Of a stretch of 64,000 nt of DNA, positions 10,499-21,965 are shown in pieces. The DNA comes from Liriodendron chinense (taxonomy: Eukaryota; Streptophyta; Magnoliopsida; Magnoliales; Magnoliaceae). The notes under the pieces were generated by a model, which saw only the letters and a list, made by a program, of their open reading frames with translations, was not told where the DNA came from and did not search any database. Positions within the stretch are counted from its first letter, which is position 1; every line of letters starts with the position of its first letter. Where the stretch lies: positions 62,001-126,000 of the forward strand of contig PVNU02001904.1 in NCBI GenBank assembly GCA_003013855.2, in the 5' to 3' direction. The translations under genes and the position numbers were made by a program.

Positions 10499-11043
10499 GG
10501 CTGACAGTCCACGTCAGCAGATGGCACCCTAAGGGCCGCCCAAGGCTTCAATTAACTCCAGATTTTGTTTGAGACTGATCTGAATCATCTGGAAGGTACC
10601 CCACCTATCCAATCATGAAGAATTGTGACCAACGTGGGTTTGACAGAATCAAAGAAAAGGAAAATTGATCAAGAGTGGCCCACAAGCGATCTGAGCCATT
10701 CAAGGGCTAGATCATCATGATCCAAACCATGGAAAGGCTCGCGTGGCTCATCAAGTAGCAACATCAAGGGTTTGATTGTCAAGAAAGGAGGCCAGAGTCC
10801 AAAATCTGATCATCAAGTGGGCCCACATGGCTAAAAAAAGTAATCTGAGCCGTCGAATTCATCATCCACACCAGGGAAAGCCTTCTTAGCCTCACCAAAC
10901 ATCAAGGATAGGTGCTCCAAAGTAAAGCTGAAGTCTGGAAAGGGCCCACAGAGTCAATTCAAGCAATTCGGACCACTCAAATTACAATCAGCCTCGTTAG
11001 AAGCCAAACAAAGCAAGGTAAGTATGCCCAACCATAAAGCTTT
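10499..11043 (+). other. no gene seen
   Basis: Noncoding interior of the gag-only element with no recognised motif. Confidence 0.5.
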
Positions 11044-11960
11044 GGTCCGAAGACCTTAAACTACCTCAGGACAAGATCCAGAGGGATTTTTAATAAAAAA
11101 AATGGGCATCGATCTCGACCATCAAAATCAAAATCGATAACTCAGAACACTTTTCAAAATCACAAAAATATATTACCAGTCTCGCTCTTAAGTTCAGGTC
11201 CGAAGACCTTAAACTACGTCGGGATTGACATCCCAAGAGATTTTTAATAAAAATCGGCATCGGTCTTGTTTGCTCACATCAAGATTAGATGACTCCGGAC
11301 ATTTTCCAAAAACAAAAAAATGTGTTTGCCCTGTTTTGTACAGTTTTGTGGTCCGAAGACCTTAAACTACGTCGGGATCAAGATCCCGAGGGACTTTCAA
11401 TAAAAATCGGCATCGGTCTGGATCGAATCAAGATCCGATGACTCCGGACATTTTTCTAAAAACAAAAATTATATATATGCATTTCCACCTCTTGCTTGTA
11501 TAGTTTTGGTCTGAAGACCTTAAACTTCGTCAGGACCAAGATCCCCAAAGATTTCCAATAAAAACCAGTGTTAATCTTGATCGCTCAAATTAGGATCTAA
11601 CAGCTTGGAATATTTTGAAAAATTGCAAAAAGAATGTATTTTCAGCCTGTACATATTTTTGGTTCGAAGACCTTAAACTAAACTGGGATTAATTTCTCAG
11701 GGGACCTTTTCCTGCTTTCAACAAAAACCGTCATCGGCCTCAACCGCTGGGATCAAGGTTCGATAACCCGGATCATTTCTGAAAATACCAAAAAGATTTT
11801 GAGCTTTCCATAAAACCCAGTATCAGTCTCAATCACTTGAGTTGAAGTCTGGAACCTTTTTAAAAAAAAAAACAAAGAAAAAATAAAAATATTCACCATC
11901 AATTTCAACACGCAAATTCATCCCCAACAGTCCGAAAACCTAAAACTACACTGGGATTAA
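11044..11960 (+). repeat. 153-bp tandem repeat array
   Basis: The line GGTCCGAAGACCTTAAACTA or a near copy recurs at 11044, 11197, 11350, 11508 and 11661, with a diverged copy near 11929. Each unit also carries a GGGATCAAGATCCCGAGGGA-like palindrome and an AATAAAAATCGGCATCGGTC-like line. Internal satellite-like arrays of this sort are typical of the long untranslated parts of Ogre/Tat elements. Confidence 0.8.
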
Positions 11961-14060
11961 CTTCTCGGGGGTTTTCTTTCCCAACCTGTTCCAGACATGG
12001 TTGACAGTTGATCGTACGGGTGTCCAGAATCTTCTAAACAGGTAAAGGCTGAGGCGGGTAGAACCCCGCAATCCTGTTCGTGTTGAACACACCGTGATAG
12101 ACAACCTTGATTTGAAAGTCTCTGTTGAATCTGACGGATGTTCCCTGTTCCTAAAACTCATGAAGGGGATTAAGGCAGTTGGGAGGTGGAGCGCACCCTC
12201 ACGGAATTGTGAGCAATGTAAGGCCCCCAACTAGATTGACAAAGGGAAATGTGAGGATATGGTTCATTTTGTGGCCGAAGGAGTCCGTCGGGCGATACGT
12301 GGTCTATGTGCATTGCACATAAGGAACAGGAAACTTTGTGGGTGTGTTGACTGAAAACCCTCAAAATCTCATCATCCGAAGATGTAAAACTATGGCACTT
12401 AACTGTGTGAGGCTCGTCTTGCTCGCTGACGTAAAATGGATCGGGTGCCTTACTGGCAGTAGAAGCTGGAAGTGGATGAAAATTCCACACATTTTCCTGC
12501 ATTTCAGAAAAATACCAAAACATTACAAAATCATCCTGCAAAAATCACAAAATATTTTCCTTCTTTTCAAGCCAAATATTCCCAAAATCACAAAAAATAT
12601 TTCATTTATTTTCAATAACCGATCTCCATCCTGACTACTCAGGTAAAGATTTAGAGCACATATTTGTAAAAAAAAAAATCACAAAAATTGTCACTATCCT
12701 CAGCACTACATTTCAGGAATCTTGAACTCCGCTCACTCATTTCGCAGTGTGGGATGACGGATCTGATCGCCCGCAAATTGGAATCTTGACCAACACTGAC
12801 AACCAAGCACCATCCCAATCGCATCCATTCACAGAAGAACATCTTGAAGTCTGATAACATCCTTCATCCATTCCCATTAGCAAAGAAACAGCATCTTGGG
12901 ACGATGGACCTGATCGACCACGGGTCCGGATCTTGACCAACCCGTTGCCCAAACGTTTGCATTAAAAAGAAATCACCAGGGGAGCACAACCCTGCAAGTA
13001 ATAAGCTCAAAGCTCTCTGCATCCCCAACAAAAGCAAAATCATCGAACTGAAAAAGAATGAGCCAAATCATGCATCCATGATCAAATATGCATCCCTATG
13101 CATTAGCATCCATTGCATCAATCATCATGTTTACTTGCTTTCAAAATAAAATTCGATTAGCCAAAGACCCCACAGGCATCCCTAGTGGAGGCGGGTGCAA
13201 GCTAGATTTTCTTTTCAAAAAGACAAAAAAATATTTCTATTTGCTAATAAAAACCCCACGGAGTATCACTCCCTAGAGTGGGTAACTTTTCAAAATCCAA
13301 AATATTTTCCCAGTAGAGCTTTTGGTCTCCAAAACACCGAGAGATCTTCCATATCTCTGGGTAGGAGCCGACGCAAAAATCAAATAAGATCCGATGTCTC
13401 GCGGTTTCCCCGGAGATCATCGGATCCAATGCACTCAAGGTACGGTCGAACTGAACTCCAGTGTCAGTGCGGTCGTACCACATGCCAAGATACAAAAAGA
13501 TGAAAGCCAAAAGGCTCGGTCAAATAAACCACTTGAATAGGTGGAAACGATGAATTGTAACCCAAGTATCAAAATCAGCAGATCGGGTGGAAAGAGTTCA
13601 CCCGCACATACCTAGGCGTGGATGCCTGACGTACCTTGACTGAGTCCAAGTCGGCATAGTGGACTCCCGTAAGGCTACATGACGCAGGGCAGCTAACTAC
13701 TTTGACAGTCAAGCGAAACAAGTACTCCTGGAGTGATCCGGGAAAACATCAAACATCACAATCAATCACAGGGTCAGTATCCTCGTAAGACTACGACGCA
13801 GAGGTTCTACTGTACCTTTTCGATGTTAGTACCGATCGGGAATGAAAGGGTTGTGATTGGGTACCCAGGTTGCAGCACACTGCAGGGACAATTGCAACGT
13901 TTTCTCCAAACTCCCGCGGTATGTGCGAGTGATCAATTTTCAGACGGTCAACTGACACAGATGCAAAAGCAAGCAAAGATTTCAGACCATGATCTATGAA
14001 TGACTGGGTCAGAAGTGGGGTGTCTAATCGCTTTGGCATTCGGTTGTACGCAACCTCTGC
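11961..14060 (+). other. noncoding 3' interior of the gag-only element
   Basis: No coding sequence is recognised. A diverged direct duplication of about 130 bp lies at 12735-12950 (both halves contain GATCTTGACCAAC). The part from about 12950 to 14060 is homologous, inverted, to 20206-21787, which shows it belongs to the element family. Confidence 0.65.
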
Positions 14061-14074
14061 CAAAGAGGGGCATC
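14061..14074 (+). other. polypurine tract
   Basis: CAAAGAGGGGCATC lies directly before the 3' LTR and is conserved, inverted, at 20192-20205 in the second copy. It is the expected primer for plus-strand synthesis. Confidence 0.75.
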
Positions 14075-15577
14075 TGTAGACACCTCACCTTCGGCTACAT
14101 TGTTGGTAGAGGTAGCTAGATGAATGGAGGACCATACTCCCAAATCCTATGTCTAAACTCAGCCAAACTCACCCTTGTAAGCCCCAATCCATAGCCCAAC
14201 TCAAGCCTGAACCTAGTCAACTCGCCCCTAAACATCAGCCTGAAAAATCCCCCATAAGAAAAACCAGTAAAAAAAGTCCTAAAAAGTCAAACTTGGCGAG
14301 TCAACCCGCTGAGTCAAATCATCGAGTCAACCCGCTGAGTTAAATCGCTGAGTCAACCCGCTGAGTCAACCCATCGAGTCAACTCACCGTGTTAACCCAT
14401 CCCCCAAGCCCAGTCAACTCACCGAGTTCTAAGCAGCAGCCCCGGAGCATGTCCGTACTGCCCGCTGAATCCCGAGAACGTCCGTATGGGCGGCCCCCTG
14501 GGTGCCGCCCAAACTTATTTACGCAATTTGCCACTACCCGCTGCTATAAATACCCCCTCTCCCCTTCACATCTGACATCCACTTCCCCTCTCTTCAGTCC
14601 GAGAGCTCTGAGTCCACCTCCAACCCTTTTAGCCCATTTTTCCACCAAGGAGAGCCAGAGTGAGGAGAGCTTAGCCCTGATCCAGCCTAGCCTGACCACT
14701 GGTCCAAGTCTCTCAAGCCATCCAAGTCTTGATCCAGCCACTCGAAACCAACCCTTGCGACACTTCCGTCCATCTAGTTGTTCTTTACCAGCATCATCTC
14801 ATTCGCATCTAGCATAAGTGTAATATTTACTTTTCTTCCAACCCTCCTACTTCACTACAAGCACTTTGATTATTTAAACACACAGCATACATCCTACATA
14901 GAGCACCTGTCAGTTCGAGCGTATGCTCTGGGCTTGCCTGTTAATGGAAACCTGCCCATTAGAAACTCTTACTGTTCAGACCCACATTCATGCATCAGTC
15001 ACTACAAGCACTTTGATTATTCAAACACACAGCATGCATCTCGCATAAAGCACCTGTCAGTTCGAGCGTATGCTCTAGGCTTGCCTGTTAATGGAAACCT
15101 GCCCATCAGAAACTCTTACTGTTCAGACTTGCATTCATGCATCATGTCATCCATGAGAATGTACGAGGATTAAATTAGACTTTCAAGTATTAGTTCGATT
15201 CTGTGAAGTAGAGACCGTACTTCGGTACGAGCAGTGTGTGGGGTGCTTAACCTCTTCCCACCCTGTAACCGTGATCCCTTACCTCGAATCTCTGGCCGCA
15301 GATCAAAAGGAGTTATTTTAGAGGAAAAAATCTTCGGATTCCCTTCTCTAACGTTTCTACGGGGTCTAACCGACTGTAGATTCGAAGTAACTGGCTAGTG
15401 GCGACTCTGGTCTTACATAAACTCATCTAACACATCCATCCTAACACGACAACCAAACAAAGCCCTCGAGAATAAGACAAGCCAGTGGCACAAACGGCGA
15501 TTCGCGCGCATGCACTTCTTCTTTTTCCGAAGAGGAAAGGGAGAACGTACGGGAGCGCGGAACGGCGAGGGTCCACA
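14075..15577 (+). repeat. 3' LTR, Ogre/Tat-like element
   Basis: 1503 bp, TGTAGACACC to GGGTCCACA, with TATA box at 14545-14552 and GC hairpin at 14488-14510. Differences from the 5' LTR are mostly C/T and G/A changes. It is followed directly by the CTCCC duplication. Confidence 0.9.
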
Positions 15578-15582
15578 CTCCC
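15578..15582 (+). repeat. target site duplication CTCCC (right)
   Basis: Matches 2811-2815. The interrupted gypsy gag resumes immediately afterwards. Confidence 0.9.
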
Positions 15583-16265
15583 ATAACAATTTAGCTGAAA
15601 CAAAAGCGGAAAGGACTGAGAGGTTTGTTGGCGGTTTAAGGCTCAACATCCAGGATCAAGTATGGACGGTGGACGGTGGAAGATGCACTACAACAGGTAT
15701 GGACGGTGGAAGATGCACTACAATCTGCCAATCACGTTGAAACTCGACTTACAAGAGTTCTTGCACGATTATATCCCTCATCGCGTGCACCTCCTACCAC
15801 AATGGAACATGAATTCCTCAAACCAAAGGAAAGGAACCCATTGGAAGGCGAGTCCAACCTCCTCCCATAACCACAACTCAGGGAGCGGGAATCGGGACTC
15901 CCAAACCACAATGCAACATACCACCCACGGCTGGACCAAGTCAAGCTCCAAACCCTTATGCACGACCTCAACCTAATGTTATTGGAGATGTGGCTAGTCG
16001 AGTCACTTGTTCAATACATGTCTGAATCGCCTAGTGGCTAATTTGGCCATGAATGAAGGGGAATTCACTGAAGAAGAACCCGAGAAGGGTGAGTATCACC
16101 AAGCTGATGAAGAATACAGTGAAGAAGTTGATGTAATAGAGCAAGATCATTGTGTTATACTCCAAGGGTGGAAGCCCATCTGCAATGCCATAATATCTTC
16201 CGTACCCGATGCACTGTGAACAACAAAATTTGTGATATTATAATTGATAGTGGGAGCAGTGAAAA
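15583..16265 (+). pseudogene. Ty3/gypsy gag 3' part and protease start
   Basis: This continues the gag cut at 2815: NNLAETKAERTERFVGGLRL, then IQDQV, then EDALQSANHVETRL. A 26-bp tandem duplication (TATGGACGGTGGAAGATGCA, 15661-15722) disrupts it. An acidic linker follows (16037-16150). The end reads RTRCTVNNKICDIIIDSGSS, where DSGS is the retropepsin active-site motif. Homology stops right after this at about 16265, so reverse transcriptase and integrase are missing. Multiple frameshifts and stops show a dead copy. Confidence 0.75.
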
Positions 16266-16329
16266 CATCATGTAATGTTAAACACTTTACTTGAACATGT
16301 TTCTCTATGACATAAAGGTGACAATGGTT

Positions 16330-17294
16330 TTAAGAGAGAAGGGTATCAAGCTGCTACTCACGAGGTGACGAAACGAACAAACATAATAGTAAGCTGGGAT
16401 AATGTTCGAAACCATTGGAGATAGTATAAAAGGGAGTATAGCGATGTGAAGGACATGCTCGCTGCGAGTGGCTTTGGATGGGACAATGAGCGAATGGCTG
16501 TTATGGCTCCTGATGAGGTTTGGGAAGATTATCTCAAGGTAAGAACATCTCGCATCTACTCAGGCGGATGGATGAACAAAAAAAATACTATTATTTTATT
16601 AATTTTTGTTGCCTGGTAACATTCACTGCTTGCTAATTACTTGCGTGCTTTATTTCATGTAGTCCCATCCGTGAGCTGCAAGACTTCGAGGCAAGAGAAT
16701 CGAGAGAATTGACGATTTATCAGTGATTGTCAATAATGATTAGGTTATGGGAAGTTACGCTATAGGGAGTAGAAATATGACATCATCATCATTTCGTATT
16801 CAACAACATTTGAAAGAAACATGGATATAACCAGAGGAGGATATGGAAGATTATGTCGATCTGCCTGACAAAAATCTAAAAGACTCTACAATGAATTATC
16901 GATTTCTACTGACAGACAACCCTAGGGCAATCATACTTTTAGCAACACTCCCATCCGTACATCTGATTGGGAAACCACTTGTTCCAGAAATAGTTCAGGT
17001 AAAAGGAAGCGATCGGCTCATCTCTGTGACGTACTTGGCCAGTCTCTTACATCTATAGCGGAGGCTATGTAGAAATTTGGACTTAACAAGGAATTGAACT
17101 GAACAAGTAAAGTGTTGGACATCCTCGAAGAGGTACAAGGGTTGACCAACAATGAGTTCATCAGTGTAGGTGAGCTCCTAAGAAAGGACAAGCATCTTGC
17201 ATCCTTTTTTGTAAGTCTTCGAAAAGAACGGCGCACTGAGTGGTTAAAACAAAAGTTACACGATTTGGAGTCAGGAGTGGGTGGTTTTAGTTAA
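16330..17294 (+). pseudogene. Myb/SANT-like DNA-binding protein relic
   Basis: Exon 1 (to 16538) encodes SWDNVRNHWR, then a stop, then YKREYSDVKDMLAASGFGWD and APDEVWEDYLK. This is the Myb/SANT-like domain (Myb_DNA-bind_3) of plant transposon-derived or PIF/Harbinger-associated proteins. A GT..AG intron spans 16539-16662. Exon 2 continues SHP-stop-AARLRGKRIERIDDL, with stops that would be Arg (CGA) and Gln (CAG) before transitions. A later frame (17112-17294) gives LDILEEVQGLTNNEFISVGE and RRTEWLKQKL, the usual C-terminal part of the family. The start of the domain is missing at the gypsy junction. No Harbinger transposase is seen nearby, so it could be a host gene copy or one ORF of an old element. 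Confidence 0.65.
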
Positions 17295-17627
17295 TGTTTA
17301 CAGTTTAATTAGATTGTGGAACATTGGTACTATTTAGGATATTGTGTTTGAATATGGGTTCATATGTACTCATCTTCAATTATCTCAGATAATTGGAATT
17401 TATGGACATGTTACAACTTTACACTATTTTGTGCGTGTTTGTCGACAATTTGCTATTTGTATTTCTATAGAATGCTAGTGCTATTTTATTTATAGGAATT
17501 TATTAATGTTATATAATAGTTGTCTTACTTTATTGTTTTTTATATGTCTTTATGTTATACTTCATATGTATTTTATCCTGAAATTGAGTATTTGGGATAT
17601 AAATTTGGTTAACAGAAAGCGTAGAGT
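17295..17627. other. no gene seen
   Basis: AT-rich stretch between two gene relics. Nothing recognised. Confidence 0.5.
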
Positions 17628-18140
17628 ATGGACCATAGTTCAATTAAGAAAATATATTGCAAGTGCAATCAAGGGAGGTGCTAGATCTTAAAATTGAATA
17701 CATCAAGAAATCCAGGGAGGTGGTTCTATAGATGTTCCATGAAGGTGATGATTTTTAAACCTCTTAATCTAGTCGTGAATGTTACAATCATTCAATTTAT
17801 TTTATTTCTCACTATCACTGTTTTATTTAATATCGTTAGAGAGCATAAGAGATTGTGAATTTTTTTGTTGGTATGAAGAGTTTGATGAGGACCAAACAGA
17901 AAATACATCGACGAATGCAAAGATGGTTTTAAAGAATTAGCGAGAGAGTTGGAGGTAAAAGAATGTAAATTATTGAAGTGAGAGTTGGAGATTGTGAAGA
18001 AGGAAATGCAAATGACAAAAAAAAAAAAGAACTTGATCAGGTTTAAAATTTTGAAGATTTACAATATCATCTAAGAAATCTACAAATAAAAATTGACGAT
18101 ATTGACATTAATGTAGCTGTGAAGAAGAGTTGAAATTCCT
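17628..18140 (+). pseudogene. GRF-type zinc-finger protein relic
   Basis: From the ATG at 17628 the frame gives KKIYCKCNQGRC, a stop, then LNTSRNPGRWFYRC, which matches the first half of the plant GRF zinc finger (CxC ... NPGRxFyxC). A likely intron runs from 17745 (GT) to 17839 (AG). The next piece reads DCEFFCWYEEFDED, the second half of the finger (C-x-FF-x-W). After a stop, ELARELEVKECKLLK and ELEIVKKEMQMTK look like a coiled coil, which often follows this domain. A stop and a frame slip at the junction show decay. It is a small nucleic-acid-binding protein of unknown role. Confidence 0.5.
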
Positions 18141-18675
18141 CGTGGGTTTGTAGCCCCATGTTGAGATGAGATTCAAACTCCAACCTCATGTTCTCTTGTC
18201 ATTAAGTTGTAGATGGACTTTGATTAATTAGGGAGTAGTTTAAACTGAAATTTATTTTTTTGTTGATTTTTATGTTGATGATACCCTCCATATACATCTG
18301 TTTACCTTTTAGCACTGTGATATGAGGTTAACGTCTATGTGTTTAACAGGTTAATGAGTATTGGATGGTTGGATGACAACGTTATTCAATGTCCCACCTT
18401 TGTACAGCCTTGGTTGATGTTATAATATGCAGATACAAAACCCAAGTGGACCATATATTAGGAGATAGTGAGGAGATTGATGTCTACTGTTGAAATATTC
18501 CCAAGGCCCACTGGAAAAATGATTGTCAACCACCTTGTTCATAGCTTGTAAAAATGGATGGAGGGCATGAATGGTCCAAATCCCGACTAGTAGAGTGGTG
18601 GACAAGGACCATTGCGGAATGAACTCACTTAATCCACCTCCAAACAAGTAGATGGATGAGTTTCGGGTAACACAG
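18141..18675. other. no gene seen
   Basis: Noncoding. The part from 18340 has phrases such as GTTGAAATATTCCCAAGGCCC that resemble the foldback families further right. Confidence 0.4.
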
Positions 18676-20191
18676 TGTGGACCCTCGTCGTTTCCGCGCT
18701 CCCACACGACGTTCTCGTCCCTTCCCTTTTCGGGAAAAGAAGGAGAGGATGTGTGAGTGCGAATCGTCGTTTGTGCCACTGGCTTGCCTCGTTCCCGAGG
18801 GCTTTGTTTGATTGTCTTGTTTAAGCTGGATGTGTTTCAATGAGTTTATATAAGACCAGAGTCGCCACTAGCCAATTACTTCGAATCTACAGTCGGCTAG
18901 AACCCGTAGAAACATTCGAGAAGGGGATCCGAAGATTCCTTCCTCTAAAATGACTCCTTTTGATCTGCAGCCAGAGATTCGAGGTAAGGGATCACGGTTA
19001 CAGGGTGGTAAGAGGTTAAGCACCCTACACACTGCCCGTACCGAAGTACGGTCTCTACTTCACAGAATCGAACTAATACTTGAAAGTCTGTTTTAATCCT
19101 CGTACATTCTCATAGATGACATGATGCATGAATGCAAGTCTGAACAGTAAGAGTTTCTGATGGGCAGGTTCCAATAACAGGCAAGCCCAGAGCATACGCT
19201 TGAACCGACAGGTGCTTAATATAAGACGTATGCAGTGTGTTTGAATAATCAAGGTGCTTTATAGTGAAGCATGAATGCAAGTCTGAACAGTAAGAGTTTC
19301 TGATGGGCAGGTTCCAATAACAGGCAAGCCCAGAGCATACGCTCGAACTGACAGGTGCTTAATATAAGACGGTATGCAGTGTGTTTGAATGATCAAGGTG
19401 CTTGCAGTGAAGCAGGGGGGTTGGAAGAAAAGTAAATGTTGCACTTATGCTAGATGCAAATGAGATGATGCTGGAAAAGAACAGCTAGATGGACGGAGGT
19501 GTCCCAAGGGTGGGCTTCGAATGGCTGGATCAAGACTTGGATGGCTTGGGAGGCTTGGGCCAGTGGTCAAGGCTGGGCTGGACCAGGGCTAGGCTCTCCT
19601 CACTCGGGCTCTCCTTGGTGGAAAGATGGACTAAAAGGGTGGAGAATGACTCAGACGGACGGGTCGCTGGACTGGATGGGTTGTGTGTTGAAATGAGAAG
19701 GGGAGGGGGGTATTTATAGCAGCGGGCAGTGGCAGAACCCGTAAATATTTTTGGGCGGCCCGCTATTGGCCGCCCGTACGGTCATTCCTCGATTTCCACC
19801 GCGCGGTACGGTCGTTTCTCGGGGCTGCTGTTTGGCTCGGTGGGTCGACTCAGCGGATCGACTCGGTGATTTGACTCGGCGGGTCGATTCGGCGGGTTGA
19901 CTCGGTGTTTTGACTCGACGGGTTAATTCAGCGGGTTGACTCAACGGGTTAACTCAGTGGGTTGACTCAATGAGTTTGACTTTTTAAAGATTTTTTGACT
20001 GGTTTTTCTTATGGGGGGTTTTTCGGGCTGATGTTTAAGACTGGGTTGACTGGGTTCAGGCTTGAATTGGGCTATGGATTGGGGCTTACAAGGGTGAGTT
20101 TGGCTGAGTTTGGACTTGGGATTTGGGGGTATGGTTCTCCATTCATCCAGCTATCTCTACCAACAGTGTAGCCGAAGGTGGGGTGTCTACA
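18676..20191 (-). repeat. 3' LTR of the truncated element
   Basis: 1516 bp, starting (minus) TGTAGACACCCCACC and ending GGGTCCACA. TATA box at 19711-19718 and a perfect GC hairpin at 19753-19775. It contains an extra duplication of the GCATACGCTCGAACTGACAG block (about 19140-19410), as in the other LTRs. Confidence 0.88.
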
Positions 20192-20214
20192 GATGCCCCT
20201 CTTTAGCAGAGGTT

Positions 20215-21110
20215 GCGTGCAACCGAATGTCAAAGCGAGTGGACACCCCACTTCTGACCCGATCATTCATAGATCATGGTCTGAAATCTTTGCTTGCATT
20301 TGCATCTGTGCCAGTTGATCGTTTGGAAACTGATCACTCGCACATACCGCGAGAGTTTGGAGAAAACGTTGCGATTGTCCTTGCATGTGCTGCAACCTGG
20401 GTACCCAATCGCAACCCTTTCATTCCCGATCGGTACTAACATCGGAGAGGTACAGCAGAGCCTCTGCGTCGCTAGTCTTACGAGGTTGCTAACCCTGAGA
20501 CTGATTGTGTGATGTTTGATGTTTTCCAGATCACTTCAGGAGTACTTGTTTCGCTTGACTATCAAAGTGGTTAGACGCCCTACGTCAGATAGTCTTATGG
20601 GATTCTACTACGCCGACTTGGACTCAGTCAAGGTACTTCAAGGCATCCATGCCTAGGTATGTGCGGGTGGACTCTTTCCACCCGATCTGCTGGTTTCGAT
20701 GCTTAGTTTGCAATTCATTCTTTCCTTGATTGTGGTCTAGAATCTTTGTTATCCTTTGTATCTGAGTCAGTTGATTGTCTGGAAATTGATAACTCGCACA
20801 TACCACGGGAGTTTGGAGAAAACGTTGCGATTGTCCCTACAGTTTGCTGCAACCTGGTACCCAATCGCAACCCTTTCATTCCCGATCGGTACTAACATCG
20901 GAAAGGTACAGCAGAGCCTCTGCGTCGCTAGTCTTACGAGGTTGCTGACCCTGAGACTGATTGTGTGATGTTTGATGTTTTCCCAGATCACTCTAGGAGT
21001 ACTTGTTTCGCTTGACTGTCAAAGTGGTTAGACGCCCTGCGTCAGATAGTCTTACGGGATTCTACTACGCCGACTTGGACTCAGTCAAGGTACTTCAGGC
21101 ATCCACGCCT
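20215..21110 (-). repeat. 457-bp tandem duplication in the interior
   Basis: CACATACC followed by GAGTTTGGAGAAAACGTTGC occurs at 20341 and again at 20798. The lines with TACTAACATCGG, GGTACAGCAGAGCCTCTGCG and GACTTGGACTCAGTCAAGGT also occur twice at the same spacing. The full element (13550-14010) has a single copy, so the duplication arose in this copy or its sub-lineage. Confidence 0.8.
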
Positions 21111-21781
21111 AGGTATGTGCAGGTGAACTCTTTCCACCCAATCTGCTGATTTTGATACTTGGGTTACAATTCATCGTTTCCACCTGTTCAAATGGTTTCT
21201 TTGACCGAGCCTTTTGGCTTTCATCTTTTCGTATCTTGGCATGTAGTACGACCGCACTGACACTGGAGTTTAGTTCAACCGTACTTTGAGTGCATTGGAT
21301 CCTATGGTCTCCAGGGAAACCGCGAGACATTGGATCTTATTTGATTTTTGCGTCGGCTCCTACCCAGAGATATGGAAGATCTCCTGGTGTGTTGAAGGCA
21401 GAACGCTCTACTAGGGAAAAATATTTTTTTTGGATTTTTGAAAAGATACCCACTCTTGGGAGTGATACTCCGTGGGGTTTTTATTTGCAAATAGGAGTAT
21501 TTTTTGTCTTTTTGAAATGAAAATCTGGTCTGCACGTGCCTCCACTAGGGATGCCTGTGGGATCTTTGGCTAACCGACTTTATTTTGAAAGCAGGTAAAC
21601 ATGATGATTGATGCGATGTATGCTGATGCATGGAGATGCATGATGAATGCATGGCTTGGCTCATTCTCTTTCAGTTTGATGATTTTGCTTTTGCTGGAGA
21701 TGCAGAGAATTTTGAGCTTATTGCTTGCAGGGTTGTGCTCCCTGGGAATTTTCTTTTTTATACGGGCGTTTAGGTCAGCGG

Positions 21782-21965
21782 GTTGGTGCACCCCGAAGGT
21801 CCTGACGGCGTTACGGGGCCTTTCTAGAGAACCTGTAGCATGACGATCCCATTCTTCGATCCCCACTCTCCATCGAATGGCCTTGATGCACCGAGCGGGG
21901 CCAAAGCTAGAGATTAAGAAGATAAAAATGATGGATGTGATTGGTAAGATTCTAGTGGGATTCAT
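21782..21965 (-). pseudogene. small secreted peptide gene, copy 1 (broken)
   Basis: On the minus strand an ATG at 21965 opens a typical signal peptide, MNPTRILPITSIIFIFLISS. A one-base insertion relative to copy 2 then shifts the frame. In the corrected frame the sequence reads EWGSKNGIVMLQVL, a TAG stop where copy 2 has CAG, then KGPVTPSGPSGCTNP (21823-21779). A C-terminal block of GPV-x-PSGPS followed by C-T is reminiscent of plant secreted signalling peptides with a P-S-x-P-S core, as far as I recall. The end is lost at the junction with the retroelement (21787). A TATATATAA box lies about 105 bases upstream of the ATG. Small secreted peptide identity is inference from layout. Confidence 0.5.

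Larger units (their letters stand above)
2816..15577 (+). mobile_element. Ogre/Tat-like LTR retrotransposon with gag only
   Basis: A 12,762-bp element with two LTRs of about 1.5 kb (2816-4321 and 14075-15577), 5' TGTAGACACC and 3' GGGTCCACA ends, a primer site after the first LTR, a polypurine tract before the second and a CTCCC target duplication. The interior carries a Tat-type gag (4613-7339). The following 6.7 kb has no protease, reverse transcriptase, RNase H or integrase motif in any frame. It instead holds A-rich tracts, hairpin repeats and a 153-bp tandem array. The gag-without-pol layout is that of non-autonomous TR-GAG type elements, which borrow enzymes from a full partner. The Ogre/Tat assignment rests on the gag, the primer site and the conserved GGGTGCTTAACC region in the LTR. 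Numerous transitions separate the two LTRs, so the insertion is not recent. Confidence 0.85.
18676..21787 (-). mobile_element. truncated Ogre/Tat-like element, 3' half
   Basis: Read on the minus strand, interior sequence homologous to about 12950-14060 runs from 21787 to 20206. It is followed by a polypurine tract (20205-20192) and a complete 3' LTR (20191-18676). The 5' LTR, gag and most of the interior are missing. The break at about 21787 joins the secreted-peptide segment. With only one LTR no target duplication can be checked; CACAG lies at 18671-18675. Confidence 0.85.
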
